The position numbers were made by a program, and so were the translations under genes. Under the pieces are notes generated by a model. That model ran no database searches. It worked only from the letters and a program-made list of their open reading frames with translations, and was not told the origin of the DNA. A stretch of 64,000 bases of DNA, taken from the NCBI GenBank assembly GCA_920105625.2, contig OV050031.1:75897995-75961994 (forward strand), given 5' to 3'. The DNA is from Clusia tigrina. Taxonomy: Eukaryota > Arthropoda > Insecta > Diptera > Clusiidae. This document shows, piece by piece, positions 24,617 to 38,345 of this stretch (its first letter is position 1; every line of letters starts with the position of its first letter).

Positions 24617-27600
24617 TCGACAGCTGCAGTGACTGAGACGCCTACAGAGACGTTGACAGACGCTGTGACGCCGACTGAGACGCCGAATGAGGCCAATAGG
24701 GGTAGATATAGGCATACAGAAAGCAGCAGAACCCGCAATCGACAGCGGCAGCGACTGAGACGCCTACAGAGACGCTGGCAGAGGCTGCGACGCCGACTGA
24801 GACGCCGACTGAGGCAGATAGGGGTAGATATAGACATAGAGAAGGCAGCAGACACCACAATCGACAGCTGCAGCGACTGAGACGCCAACAGAGACGTTGA
24901 CAGAGGCTGTGACGCCGACTGAGACGCCGAATGAGGCAGATAGGGGTACATATAGGCATACAGAAGGCAGCAGACCCCCCAATCGACAGCGGCAGCGACT
25001 GAGACGCCTACAGAGATGCTGACAGAGGCTGCGACGCCGACTGGGGCAGATAGGTTTAGATATAGGCATAAAGAAGGCAGCAGACCCCCCAATCGACAGC
25101 GGCAGCGACGGAGACGCCTACAGAGAAGCTGACAGGGGCTGCGAAGCCGACTGAGGCAGATACGGGTGGATATAGGCATAAAGAAGGCAGCAGACCCCCC
25201 AATCGACAGCGGAAACGGCTGAGACGCCTACAGAGACGCTGACAGAGGCTGGGACGCCGACTGAGACGCCGACTGAAGCAGATGGGGTAGATATAGGCAT
25301 AGAGAAGGCAGCAGACCCCCCAATCGAGAGCGGCAGCTTCTGATATGCCTACAGACACGCTGACATAGGCTGCGAAGCCGACTGAGACGCAGACTCAGAC
25401 AGATAGGGGTAGATATAGGCATAGAGAAGACAGGGGACCCCCCAATCGAGACGCCTACAGAAATGCTGACAGAGGCTGCGACGCAGACTGAAGCAGATAG
25501 GGGTAGATATAGGCATAGAGAAGGCAGCAGACCCCCTACTGAGACCCCCCAATCGACAGCGGCAGCGTCTGAGACGCCTACAGAGACGCTGACAGAGGCT
25601 GCGACGCCGACTGAGACGTCGAATGAGAAGGCGAATGAGGCAGATAGGGGTAGATATAGGCATAGAGAAGGCAGCAGACACCCCAATCGACAGCGGGAGC
25701 GACTGAGACGCCTACAGAGACGCTGGCAGAGGCTGCGACGCCGACTGAGACGTCAAATGAGGCAGATAGGGATAGATATAGGCATAGAGAAGGCAACAGC
25801 GTCTGAGACGCCTACAGAGACGCTGGAAAAGGCTCCGACGCCGACTGAGGCAGATAGGGGTAGATATAGGCGCACAGAAGGCAGCAGACCCCCAGTTGAC
25901 AGCGGCAGCGACTGAGACGCCTACAGAGGCGTTGACAGAGGTTGTGACGCCGAATGAGACGCCGACTGAGGTAGATATAGGTAGATATAGGCAGAGAATA
26001 GGCAGCAGACCCCAACAGCGGCAGCGACTGAGATGCCTACAGAGATGCTGACAGAATCTGCGACGCCCACTGAGGCAGATAGGAGTAGATATAGGCATAG
26101 AGAAGGCAGCAGACCTACCAATTGACAGCGACAGCGACTGAGACAGAGACGCTGACAGGGGCTGTGACGCCTACTGACACGCCGACTGAGGCATATAAAG
26201 GGTAGACATAGGCATAGAGAAGGCAGCAGACCCCCCAATCGACAGCGGGAGCGACTGAGATGCCTACAGAGACGCTGGCAGAGGCTGCGACGCCGACTGA
26301 GACGTCAAATGAGGCAGATAGGGATAGATATAGGCATAGTGAAGGCAACAGCTACTGAGACGCCTACAGAGACGCTGGAAGAGGCTGCGACGCCGACTGA
26401 GGCAGATAGGGGTAGATATAAGCGTACAGAAGGCAGCAGACCCCCCCAATCGACAGCGGCAGCGACTGAGATGCCTACAGAAATGCTGACAGAGGCTTCC
26501 AGATAGGAGCAGATATAGGAATAGATTAGGCAGCAGACCCACCAATTGACAGCGGCATCTGCTGAGACGGTTACAGAGACGCTGACAGAGGCTGCGACGC
26601 CGACTGAGATGCCGACTGAGGCAGATAGGGGAAGATATCGGCATAGAGAAGGCAGCAGACCTTCAATCGACTGCGGCAGCAACTGAGACGCCTACAGAGA
26701 CGCTGGCAGAGGCTGCGACGCCGACTGACACGCCGACTGAGGCAGATAAGGGTAGATATAGGCATAGAGATGGCAGCAGACCCCCCAATCGACAGCGGCA
26801 GGGACTGAGACGCTGACAGAGACGCTGACAGAGGCTGCGACGCCGACCGAGGCAGATAGGGGTATATATAGGCATAGAGACTGCAGCAGACCCCCCCACT
26901 CGACAGCGGCAGTGACTGAGACACCTACAGAGACGCTGACAGAGGCTGCGACGCCGACTGAGGCAGATAGGGGGTAGATATAGTTATAGAGAAGGCAGCA
27001 GACAACCCAATCGAAAGCGGCAGCGACTGAGAAGCCGACTGAGACTCCGACTGAGGCAGATAGGGGTAGATATAGGCATACAGAAGGCAGCAGACCCCCC
27101 AATCCACAGCGTCAGCGACTGAGACGCCTACAGAGACGCTGACAGAGGCTGCGACGCCGGCTGACGCAGATAGGGGTAGATATAGGCATAGATATGGCAG
27201 CAAACCCCCCAATCGACAGCGGCAGGGACTGAGACGCCTCCAGAGACGCTGACAGAGGCTGCGACGCCGGCTGAGGCAGATAGGGGTAGATATAGGCATA
27301 GAGATGGCAGCAAACCCCCCAATCGACAGCGGCAGCGACTGAGACGCCTACAGAGACGTTGACAGAGGTTCTGCCGCCGACTGAGACGCCGACTGAGACG
27401 CCGACTGAGACGCCGACTGAGGCAGATAGGGGTAGATATAGGCATACAGAAGGCAGCAGACCCCCCAATCCACAGCGTCAGCGACTGAGACGCCTACAAG
27501 GACGCTGGCAGAGGCTGCGACGCCGACTGAGATGCCGAATGAGGCAGATAGGGATAGATATTGGCATAGAGAAGACAGCAGACATCCCAATCGACAGCGG

Positions 27601-27945
27601 ACAGCGACTATGACGCCTACAGAGACGCTGACAGAGGCTGCCAATCCGACTGAGACGCCGATTGAGGCAGATAGGGGTAGATATAGGCATTAAGAAGGCA
27701 CCAGACTCCCCCCAATCGACAGCGGCATCTGCCGAGACGGTTACAGAGACGCTGACAGAGGCTTTGACGCCGACTGAGATGCCGACTGAGGCAGATAGGG
27801 GAAGATATCGGCATAGAGAAGGCAGCAGACCCCCCCAATCTACAGCGGCAGCGACTGAGACGCCTACAGAGACGCTGACAGAGGCTTCGACGCCGACTGA
27901 GATGCCGACTGAGGCAGATAGGGGTAGATATAGGCATAGAGATGG
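24617..27945 (-). repeat. About 3.3-kb segment, copy 2 of a pair 7.18 kb apart
   Basis: This is the partner of 17440-20770. Relative to copy 1 it has lost a C-run segment near 26011 (CAGACCCCAACAGCGG against a longer form with AATC) and 14 bp near 26497 (GGCTTCCAGATAGG). It has gained one 12-mer near 27400. Divergence begins around the GACCCTCACCC irregularity at 27954. Confidence 0.87.
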
Positions 27946-29274
27946 CAGCAGACCCTCACCCAATCGACAGCGGCAGGGACTGAGACGCCTCCAGAGACGC
28001 TGACAGAGGCTGCGACGCCGACCGAGGCAGATAGGGGTATATATAGGCATAGAGACTGCAGCAGACCCCCCAATCGACAGCGGCAGTGACTGAGATGCCT
28101 ACAGAGACACTGACAGAGGCTGCGACGCCGACTGAGGCAGATAGGGGGTAGATATAGTTATAGAGAAGGGAGCAGACACCCAATCGACAGCGGCAGCGAC
28201 TGACAAGCCGACTGAGACGCCGACTGAGCCAGATAGGGTAGATATAGGCATAGAGAAGGCAGCAGACCCCCCCCAATCGACAGCGGCAGCGACTGAGACG
28301 CCTACAGAGACGTTGACAGAGGCTGTGACGCCGACTGAGACGCCGACTGAGGCAGATAGTGGTAGATATAGGCATAGAGAAGGCAGCAGACCCCAATCGA
28401 CAGCGGCAGCGACTGAGACGCCTACAGAAATGCTGACAGAGGCTGCGACGCAGACTGATGCAGATAGGGGCAGATATAGGCATAGAGAAGGGGCAGCAGA
28501 CCCCCCAATCGACAGCGGCAGCGACTGTGACGCCTACAGAGACGCTGACAGAGGCTGCGAATCCGACAGAGACGCCGACTGAGGCAGATAGGGGTAGATA
28601 TAGGCATACAGAAGGGCAGCAGACTCCCCCAATCGACAGCGGCATCTGCTGAGACGGTTACAGAGACGCTGACAGAGGCTGCGACGCCGGCTGCGACGCC
28701 GACTGAGATGCCGGCTTAGGCAGATAGGGGTAGATATAGGCATAGAGATGGCAGCAAACCCCCCCAATCGACAGCGGCAGAGACTGAGACGCCTACAGAG
28801 ACGCTGACAGAGGCTGCGACGCCGGACCGAGGCAGATAGGGGTATATATAGGCATGGAGACTGCAGCAGACCCCCCAATCGACAGCGGCAGTGACTGAGA
28901 TGCCTACAGAGACGCTGACAGAGGCTGCGACGCCGACTGAGGCAGATAGGGGGTAGATATATTTATAGAGAAGGCAGCAGACAACCCGGTCGACAGCGGC
29001 AGCGACTGAGAAGCCGACTGAGACGCCGACTGAGCCAGATAGGGTAGATATAAGCATAGAGAAGGCAGCAGACCCCCCAATCGACAGCGGCAATGACTGA
29101 GACGCCTACAGAGACGCTGGAAGAGGCTGCGACGCCGACTGAGACGCCGAATGAGGCAGATAGGGATAGATATAGGCATAGAGAAGGCAGCAGACACCCC
29201 AATCGACAGCTGCAGCGACTGAGACGCCTACAGAGACGTTGACAGAGGCTGTGACGCCGACTGAGGACCCGCCG

Positions 29275-32200
29275 AATGAAGCATATAGTGGTAGATATAG
29301 GCTTAGAGAAGGCAGCTGACCCCCCCAACCGACAGCTGCAGCGACTGAGACGCCTACAGAGACGTTGACAGACGCTGTGACGCCGACTGAGACGCCGAAT
29401 GAAGCCGATAGGGGTAGATAGAGGCATACAGAAGGCAGCAGAACCCGCAATCGACAGCGGCAGCGACTCAGACGGCTACAGAGACGCTGACAGAGGTTCT
29501 GACGCCGACTGAGACGCCGACTGAGACGCCGACTGAGGCAGATAGGGGTAGATATAGGCATAGAGATGGCAGGCAAACCCCCCAATCGACAGCGGCAGCG
29601 ACTGAGACGCCTACAGAGACGTTGACAGAGGTTCTGACGCCGACTGAGGACGCCGACTGAGACGCCGACTGAGACGCCGACTGAGGCAGATAGGGTAGAT
29701 ATAGGCATACAGAAGGCAGCAGACCCCCCAATCCACAGCGTCAGCGACTGAGACGCCTACAAGGACGCTGGCAGAGGGCTGCGACGCCGACTGAGATGCC
29801 GAATGAGTAGATAGGGATAGATATTGGCATAGAGAAGACAGCAGACATCCCAATCGACAGCGGCAGCGACTATGACGCCTACAGAGACGCTGACAGAGGC
29901 TGCCAATCCGACTGAGACGCCGATTGAGGCAGATAGGGGGTAGATATAGGCATTAAGAAGGCACCAGACTCCCCCAATCGACAGCGGCATCTGCCGAGGA
30001 CGGTTACAGAGACGCTGACAGAGGCTTTGACGCCGACTGAGATGCCGACTGAGGCAGATAGGGGAAGATATCGGCATAGAGAAGGCAGCAGACCCCCCAA
30101 TCTACAGCGGCAGCGACTGAGACGCCTACAGAGACGCTGACAGAGGCTTCGACGCCGACTGAGATGCCGACTGAGGCAGATAGGGGTAGATATAGGCATA
30201 GAGATGGCAGCAGACCCTACCCAATCGACAGCGGCAGGGACTGAGACGCCTCCAGAGACGCTGACAGAGGCTGCGACGCCGACCGAGGCAGATAGGGGTA
30301 TATATAGGCATAGAGACTGCAGCAGACCCCCCAATCGACAGCGGCAGTGACTGAGATGCTACAGAGACACTGACAGAGGCTGCGACGCCGACTGAGGCAG
30401 ATAGGGGGTAGATATAGTTATAGAGAAGGGAGCAGACAACCCAGTCGACAGCGGCAGCGACTGACAAGCCGACTGAGACGCCGACTGAGCCAGATAGGGT
30501 AGATATAGGCATAGAGAAGGCAGCAGACCCCCCCCAATCGACAGCGGCAGCGACTGAGACGCCTACAGAGACGTTGACAGAGGCTGTGACGCCGACTGAG
30601 ACGCCGACTGAGGCAGATAGTGGTACATATAGGCATAGAGAAGGCAGCAGACCCCAATCGACAGCGGCAGCGACTGAGACGCCTACAGAAATGCTGACAG
30701 AGGCTGCGACGCAGACTGATGCAGATAGGGGCAGATATAGGCATAGAGAAGGCAGCAGACCCCCCAATCGACAGCGGCAGCGACTGTGACGCCTACAGAG
30801 ACGCTGACAGAGGCTGCGAATCCGACAGAGACGCCGACTGAGGCAGATAGGGGTAGAGAAGGCAGCAGACTCCCCCAATCGACAGCGGCATCTGCTGAGA
30901 CGGTTACAGAGACGCTGACAGAGGCTGCGACGCCGGCTGCGACGCCGACTGAGATGCCGGCTTAGGCAGATAGGGTAGATATAGGCATAGAGAAGGCAGC
31001 AAACCCCCCAATCTACAGCGGCAGAGACTGAGACGCCTACAGAGACGCTGACAGAGGCTGCGACGCCGACCGAGGCAGATAGGGGTATATATAGGCATGG
31101 AGACTGCAGCAGACCCCCCAATCGACAGCGGCAGTGACTGAGATGCCTACAGAGACGCTGACAGAGGCTGCGACGCCGACTGAGGCAGATAGGGGGTAGA
31201 TATATTTATAGAGAAGGCAGCAGACAACCCGGTCGACAGCGGCAGCGACTGAGAAGCCGACTGAGACGCCGACTGAGCCAGATAGGGTAGATATAAGCAT
31301 AGAGAAGGCAGCAGACCCCCCAATCGACAGCGGCAATGACTGAGACGCCTACAGAGACGCTGGAAGAGGCTGCGACGCCGACTGAGACGCCGAATGAGGC
31401 AGATAGGGATAGATATAGGCATAGAGAAGGCAGCAGACACCCCAATCGACAGCTGCAGCGACTGAGACGCCTACAGAGACGTTGACAGAGGCTGTGACGC
31501 CGACTGAGACGCCGAATGAAGCATATAGTGGTAGATATAGCTTAGAGAAGGCAGCTGACCCCCCCAACCGACAGCTGCAGCGACTGAGACGCCTACAGAG
31601 ACGTTGACAGACGCTGTGACGCCGACTGAGACGCCGAATGAGGCCGATAGGGGTAGATAGAGGCATACAGAAGGCAGCAGAACCCGCAATCGACAGCGGC
31701 AGCGACTGAGACGGCTACAGAGACTCTGGCAGAGGCTGCGACGCCGACTGAGACGCCGACTGAGGCAGATAGGGGTAGATATAGACATAGAGAAGGCAGC
31801 AGACACCACAATCGACAGCTGCAGCGACTGAGACGCCTACAGAGACGTTGACAGAGGCTGTGACGCCGACTGAGACGCCAAAAGAGGCAGATAGGGGTAC
31901 ATATAGGCATACAGAAGGCAGAAGACCCCCCCAATCGACAGCGGCAGCGACTGAGACGCCTACAGAGATGCTGACAGAGGCTGCGACGCCGACTGAGGCA
32001 GATAGGGGTAGATATAGACATAGAGAAGGCAGCAGACACCACAATCGACAGCTGCAGCGACTGAGACGCCTACAGAGACGTTGACAGAGGCTGTGACGCC
32101 GACTGAGACGCCAAAAGAGGCAGATAGGGGTACATATAGGCATACAGAAGGCAGAAGACCCCCCCAATCGACAGCGGCAGCGACTGAGACGCCTACAGAG

Positions 32201-33149
32201 ATGCTGACAGAGGCTGCGACGCCGACTGAGGCAGATAGGTTTAGATATAGGCATAAAGAAGGCAGCAGACCCCCAATCGACAGCGGCAGCGACGGAGACG
32301 CCTACAGATAAGCTGACAGAGGCTGCGAAGCCGACTGAGGCAGATAGGGGTGGATATAGGCATAAAGAAGACAGCAGACCCCCCAATCGACCGCTTAAAC
32401 GGCTGAGACGCCTACAGAGACGCTGACAGAGGCTGGGACGCCGACTGAGACGCCGACTGAAGCAGATGGGGTAGATATAGGCATAGAGAAGGCAGCAGAC
32501 CCCCCAATCGAGAGCGGCAGCTTCTGATATGCCTACAGAGACGATGACATAGGCTGCGAAGCCGACTGAGACGCAGACTCAGACAGATAGGGGTAGATAT
32601 AGGCATAGAGAAGACAGGAGACCCCCCAATCGAGACGCCTACAGAAATGCTGACAGAGGCTGCGACGCAGACTGAGGCAGATAGGGGTAGATATAGGCAT
32701 AGAGAAGGCAGCAGACCCCCTACTGAGACCCCCAATCGACAGCGGCAGCGTCTGAGACGCCTACAGAGACGCTGACAGAGGCTGCGACGCCGACTGAGAC
32801 GCCGAATGAGAAGGCGAATGAGGCAGATAGGGGTAGATATAGGCATAGAGAAGGCAGCAGACACCCCAATCGACAGCGGGAGCGACTGAGACGCCTATAG
32901 AGACGCTGGCAGAGGCTGCGACGCCGACTGAGACGTCGATTGAGGCAGATAGGGATAGATATAGGCATAGAGAAGGCAACAGCGACTGAGACGCCTACAG
33001 AGACTCTGGAAGAGGCTCCGACGCCGACTGAGGCAGATAGGGGTAGATATAGGCGCACAGAAGGCAGCAGACCCCCCAGTCGACAGCGGCAGCGACTGAG
33101 ACGCCTACAGAGACGTTGACAGAGGTTGTGACGCCGAATTAGACACCGA
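29275..33149 (-). repeat. About 3.88-kb tandem duplication, copy 1
   Basis: This is the first of two adjacent, near-identical blocks. Its start is marked by GAATGAAGCATATAGTGG (GCATATAG at 29281), which recurs at 33155. The same marker also occurs inside each copy, at 31521 and 35405, so each copy is itself two related sub-blocks of about 2.24 and 1.63 kb. Copy 1 carries many one-base differences from copy 2, mostly an extra or missing G, and a missing 14-15 bp near 30856. Confidence 0.88.
31808..32273 (-). repeat. 233-bp tandem dimer inside the 3.88-kb unit, copy 1
   Basis: ACAATCGACAGCTG starts at 31808 and again at 32041, 233 bp apart. Both halves carry GACGCCAAAAGAGGCAG, GGGTACATATAGGC and GGCAGAAGACCC. 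The halves diverge only at the far end, where the second has GATAGGTTTAGATATAGG. The identical dimer, with the same 233-bp spacing, lies at 35694-36159. Confidence 0.9.
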
Positions 33150-36100
33150 ATGAAGCATATAGTGGTAGATATAGGCTTAGAGAAGGCAGCTGACCCCCCC
33201 AACCGACAGCTGCAGCGACTGAGACGCCTACAGAGACGTTGACAGACGCTGTGACGCCGACTGAGACGCCGAATGAAGCCGATAGGGGTAGATAGAGGCA
33301 TACAGAAGGCAGCAGAACCCGCAATCGACAGCGGCAGCGACTCAGACGGCTACAGAGACGCTGACAGAGGTTCTGACGCCGACTGAGACGCCGACTGAGA
33401 CGCCGACTGAGGCAGATAGGGGTAGATATAGGCATAGAGATGGCAGCAAACCCCCCAATCGACAGCGGCAGCGACTGAGACGCCTACAGAGACGTTGACA
33501 GAGGTTCTGACGCCGACTGAGACGCCGACTGAGACGCCGACTGAGACGCCGACTGAGGCAGATAGGGGTAGATATAGGCATACAGAAGGCAGCAGACCCC
33601 CCAATCCACAGCGTCAGCGACTGAGACGCCTACAAGGACGCTGGCAGAGGCTGCGACGCCGACTGAGATGCCGAATGAGGCAGATAGGGATAGATATTGG
33701 CATAGAGAAGACAGCAGACATCCCAATCGACAGCGGCAGCGACTATGACGCCTACAGAGACGCTGACAGAGGCTGCCAATCCGACTGAGACGCCGATTGA
33801 GGCAGATAGGGGTAGATATAGGCATTAAGAAGGCACCAGACTCCCCCAATCGACAGCGGCATCTGCCGAGACGGTTACAGAGACGCTGACAGAGGCTTTG
33901 ACGCCGACTGAGATGCCGACTGAGGCAGATAGGGGAAGATATCGGCATAGAGAAGGCAGCAGACCCCCCAATCTACAGCGGCAGCGACTGAGACGCCTAC
34001 AGAGACGCTGACAGAGGCTTCGACGCCGACTGAGATGCCGACTGAGGCAGATAGGGGTAGATATAGGCATAGAGATGGCAGCAGACCCTACCCAATCGAC
34101 AGCGGCAGGGACTGAGACGCCTCCAGAGACGCTGACAGAGGCTGCGACGCCGACCGAGGCAGATAGGGGTATATATAGGCATAGAGACTGCAGCAGACCC
34201 CCCAATCGACAGCGGCAGTGACTGAGATGCCTACAGAGACACTGACAGAGGCTGCGACGCCGACTGAGGCAGATAGGGGGTAGATATAGTTATAGAGAAG
34301 GGAGCAGACAACCCAGTCGACAGCGGCAGCGACTGACAAGCCGACTGAGACGCCGACTGAGCCAGATAGGGTAGATATAGGCATAGAGAAGGCAGCAGAC
34401 CCCCCCCAATCGACAGCGGCAGCGACTGAGACGCCTACAGAGACGTTGACAGAGGCTGTGACGCCGACTGAGACGCCGACTGAGGCAGATAGTGGTAGAT
34501 ATAGGCATAGAGAAGGCAGCAGACCCCAATCGACAGCGGCAGCGACTGAGACGCCTACAGAAATGCTGACAGAGGCTGCGACGCAGACTGATGCAGATAG
34601 GGGCAGATATAGGCATAGAGAAGGCAGCAGACCCCCCAATCGACAGCGGCAGCGACTGTGACGCCTACAGAGACGCTGACAGAGGCTGCGAATCCGACAG
34701 AGACGCCGACTGAGGCAGATAGGGGTAGATATAGGCATACAGAAGGCAGCAGACTCCCCCAATCGACAGCGGCATCTGCTGAGACGGTTACAGAGACGCT
34801 GACAGAGGCTGCGACGCCGGCTGCGACGCCGACTGAGATGCCGGCTTAGGCAGATAGGGGTAGATATAGGCATAGAGATGGCAGCAAACCCCCCAATCGA
34901 CAGCGGCAGAGACTGAGACGCCTACAGAGACGCTGACAGAGGCTGCGACGCCGACCGAGGCAGATAGGGGTATATATAGGCATGGAGACTGCAGCAGACC
35001 CCCCAATCGACAGCGGCAGTGACTGAGATGCCTACAGAGACGCTGACAGAGGCTGCGACGCCGACTGAGGCAGATAGGGGGTAGATATATTTATAGAGAA
35101 GGCAGCAGACAACCCGGTCGACAGCGGCAGCGACTGAGAAGCCGACTGAGACGCCGACTGAGCCAGATAGGGTAGATATAAGCATAGAGAAGGCAGCAGA
35201 CCCCCCAATCGACAGCGGCAATGACTGAGACGCCTACAGAGACGCTGGAAGAGGCTGCGACGCCGACTGAGACGCCGAATGAGGCAGATAGGGATAGATA
35301 TAGGCATAGAGAAGGCAGCAGACACCCCAATCGACAGCTGCAGCGACTGAGACGCCTACAGAGACGTTGACAGAGGCTGTGACGCCGACTGAGACGCCGA
35401 ATGAAGCATATAGTGGTAGATATAGGCTTAGAGAAGGCAGCTGACCCCCCCAACCGACAGCTGCAGCGACTGAGACGCCTACAGAGACGTTGACAGACGC
35501 TGTGACGCCGACTGAGACGCCGAATGAGGCCGATAGGGGTAGATAGAGGCATACAGAAGGCAGCAGAACCCGCAATCGACAGCGGCAGCGACTGAGACGG
35601 CTACAGAGACTCTGGCAGAGGCTGCGACGCCGACTGAGACGCCGACTGAGGCAGATAGGGGTAGATATAGACATAGAGAAGGCAGCAGACACCACAATCG
35701 ACAGCTGCAGCGACTGAGACGCCTACAGAGACGTTGACAGAGGCTGTGACGCCGACTGAGACGCCAAAAGAGGCAGATAGGGGTACATATAGGCATACAG
35801 AAGGCAGAAGACCCCCCCAATCGACAGCGGCAGCGACTGAGACGCCTACAGAGATGCTGACAGAGGCTGCGACGCCGACTGAGGCAGATAGGGGTAGATA
35901 TAGACATAGAGAAGGCAGCAGACACCACAATCGACAGCTGCAGCGACTGAGACGCCTACAGAGACGTTGACAGAGGCTGTGACGCCGACTGAGACGCCAA
36001 AAGAGGCAGATAGGGGTACATATAGGCATACAGAAGGCAGAAGACCCCCCCAATCGACAGCGGCAGCGACTGAGACGCCTACAGAGATGCTGACAGAGGC

Positions 36101-37034
36101 TGCGACGCCGACTGAGGCAGATAGGTTTAGATATAGGCATAAAGAAGGCAGCAGACCCCCAATCGACAGCGGCAGCGACGGAGACGCCTACAGATAAGCT
36201 GACAGAGGCTGCGAAGCCGACTGAGGCAGATAGGGGTGGATATAGGCATAAAGAAGACAGCAGACCCCCCAATCGACCGCTTAAACGGCTGAGACGCCTA
36301 CAGAGACGCTGACAGAGGCTGGGACGCCGACTGAGACGCCGACTGAAGCAGATGGGGTAGATATAGGCATAGAGAAGGCAGCAGACCCCCCAATCGAGAG
36401 CGGCAGCTTCTGATATGCCTACAGAGACGATGACATAGGCTGCGAAGCCGACTGAGACGCAGACTCAGACAGATAGGGGTAGATATAGGCATAGAGAAGA
36501 CAGGAGACCCCCCCAATCGAGACGCCTACAGAAATGCTGACAGAGGCTGCGACGCAGACTGAGGCAGATAGGGGTAGATATAGGCATAGAGAAGGCAGCA
36601 GACCCCCTACTGAGACCCCCAATCGACAGCGGCAGCGTCTGAGACGCCTACAGAGACGCTGACAGAGGCTGCGACGCCGACTGAGACGCCGAATGAGAAG
36701 GCGAATGAGGCAGATAGGGGTAGATATAGGCATAGAGAAGGCAGCAGACACCCCAATCGACAGCGGGAGCGACTGAGACGCCTATAGAGACGCTGGCAGA
36801 GGCTGCGACGCCGACTGAGACGTCGATTGAGGCAGATAGGGATAGATATAGGCATAGAGAAGGCAACAGCGACTGAGACGCCTACAGAGACTCTGGAAGA
36901 GGCTCCGACGCCGACTGAGGCAGATAGGGGTAGATATAGGCGCACAGAAGGCAGCAGACCCCCCAGTCGACAGCGGCAGCGACTGAGACGCCTACAGAGA
37001 CGTTGACAGAGGTTGTGACGCCGAATTAGACACC
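33150..37034 (-). repeat. About 3.88-kb tandem duplication, copy 2
   Basis: This is the second copy of the block at 29275-33149. The joint is visible: 33131-33149 reads ACGCCGAATTAGACACCGA and then enters ATGAAGCATATAG, the start of copy 1. The same ACGCCGAATTAGACACCGA at about 37018-37036 continues into CTGAGGTAGATATAGG, which is therefore the original right flank. Copy 2 lacks most of the one-base irregularities of copy 1. Confidence 0.88.
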
Positions 37035-38345
37035 GACTGAGGTAGATATAGGTAGATATAGGCAGAGAGTAGGCAGCAGACCCCCCAATCAACAGCGGCA
37101 GCGACTGAGATGCCTACAGAGATGCTGACAGAATCTGCGACGCCCACTGAGGCAGATAGGAGTAGATATAGGCATAGAGAAGGCAGCAGACCCACCAATT
37201 GACAGCGACAGCGACTGAGACAGAGACGCTGACAGGGGCTGTGACGCCTACTGACACGCCGACTGAGGCATATAAGGGGTAGACATAGGCATAGAGAAGG
37301 CAGCAGACCCCCCCAATCGACAGCGGGAGCGACTGAGACGCCTACAGAGACGCTGGCAGAGGCTGCGACGCCGACTGAGACGTCAAATGAGGCAGATAGG
37401 GATAGATATAGGCATAGAGAAGGCAACAGCGACTGAGACGCCTACAGAGACGCTGGAAGAGGCTGCGACGCCGACTGAGGCAGATTGGGGTAGATATAAG
37501 CGTACAGAAGGTAGCAGACCCCCCAATCGACAGCGGCAGCGACTGAGACGCTTACAGAGACGTTGACAGAGGTTGTGACGCCGAATGAGACGCCGACTGA
37601 GGTAGATATGGGTAGATATAGGCAGAGAGTAGGCAGCAGACCCTCCAATCAACAGCGGCAGCGACTGAGATGCCTACAGAAATGCTGACAGAGGCTGCGA
37701 CGCCGACTGAGGCAGATAAGGGTAGATATAGGCATAGAGATGGCAGCAGACCCCCCAATCGACAGCGGCAGGGACTGAGACGCTGACAGAGGCTGCGACG
37801 CCGACCGAGGCAGATAGGGGTATATATAGGCATAGAGACTGCAGCAGCCCCCCCCCAGTCGACAGCGGCAGTGACTGAGACACCTACAGAGACGCTGACA
37901 GAGGCTGCGACGCCGACTGAGGCAGATAGGGGGTAGATATAGTTATAGAGATGGCAGCAGACAACCAATCGAAAGCGGCAGCCACTGAGATGCCGACTGA
38001 GACGCCGACTGAGGCAGATAGGGGTAGATATAGGCATATTGAAGGCAGCAGACCCCCAATCGACAGCGGCAGTGACTGAGACGCCTACAGAGACGTTGAC
38101 AGAGGCTGTGACGCCGACTGAGACGCCAAATGAGTTAGACAGGGGTAGATAGAGACGCCGGCTGCGACGCCGACTGAGATGCCGACTGAGGCAGATAGGG
38201 GAAGATATCGGCATAGAGAAGGCAGCAAACCCCCCAATCGACAGCGGCAGGGACTGAGACGCCTCCAGAGACGCTGACAGAGGCTGCGACACCGACTGAG
38301 GCAGATAAGGGTAGATATAGGCATAGAGATGGCAGCAGACCCCCC
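36965..38345 (-). repeat. 1,381-bp tandem duplication, copy 1
   Basis: AGTCGACAGCGGCAGCG begins at 36965 and again at 38346. Shared markers include GAATTAGAC(A/G)CCGACTGAGG, GCGACTGAGACAGAGACG, a truncated GGCAACAGCGACTGAG junction, GTAGCAGACCC, CTGCAGCAGCCCCC and a degenerate GATAGAGACGCCGGCTGC joint. Confidence 0.88.
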
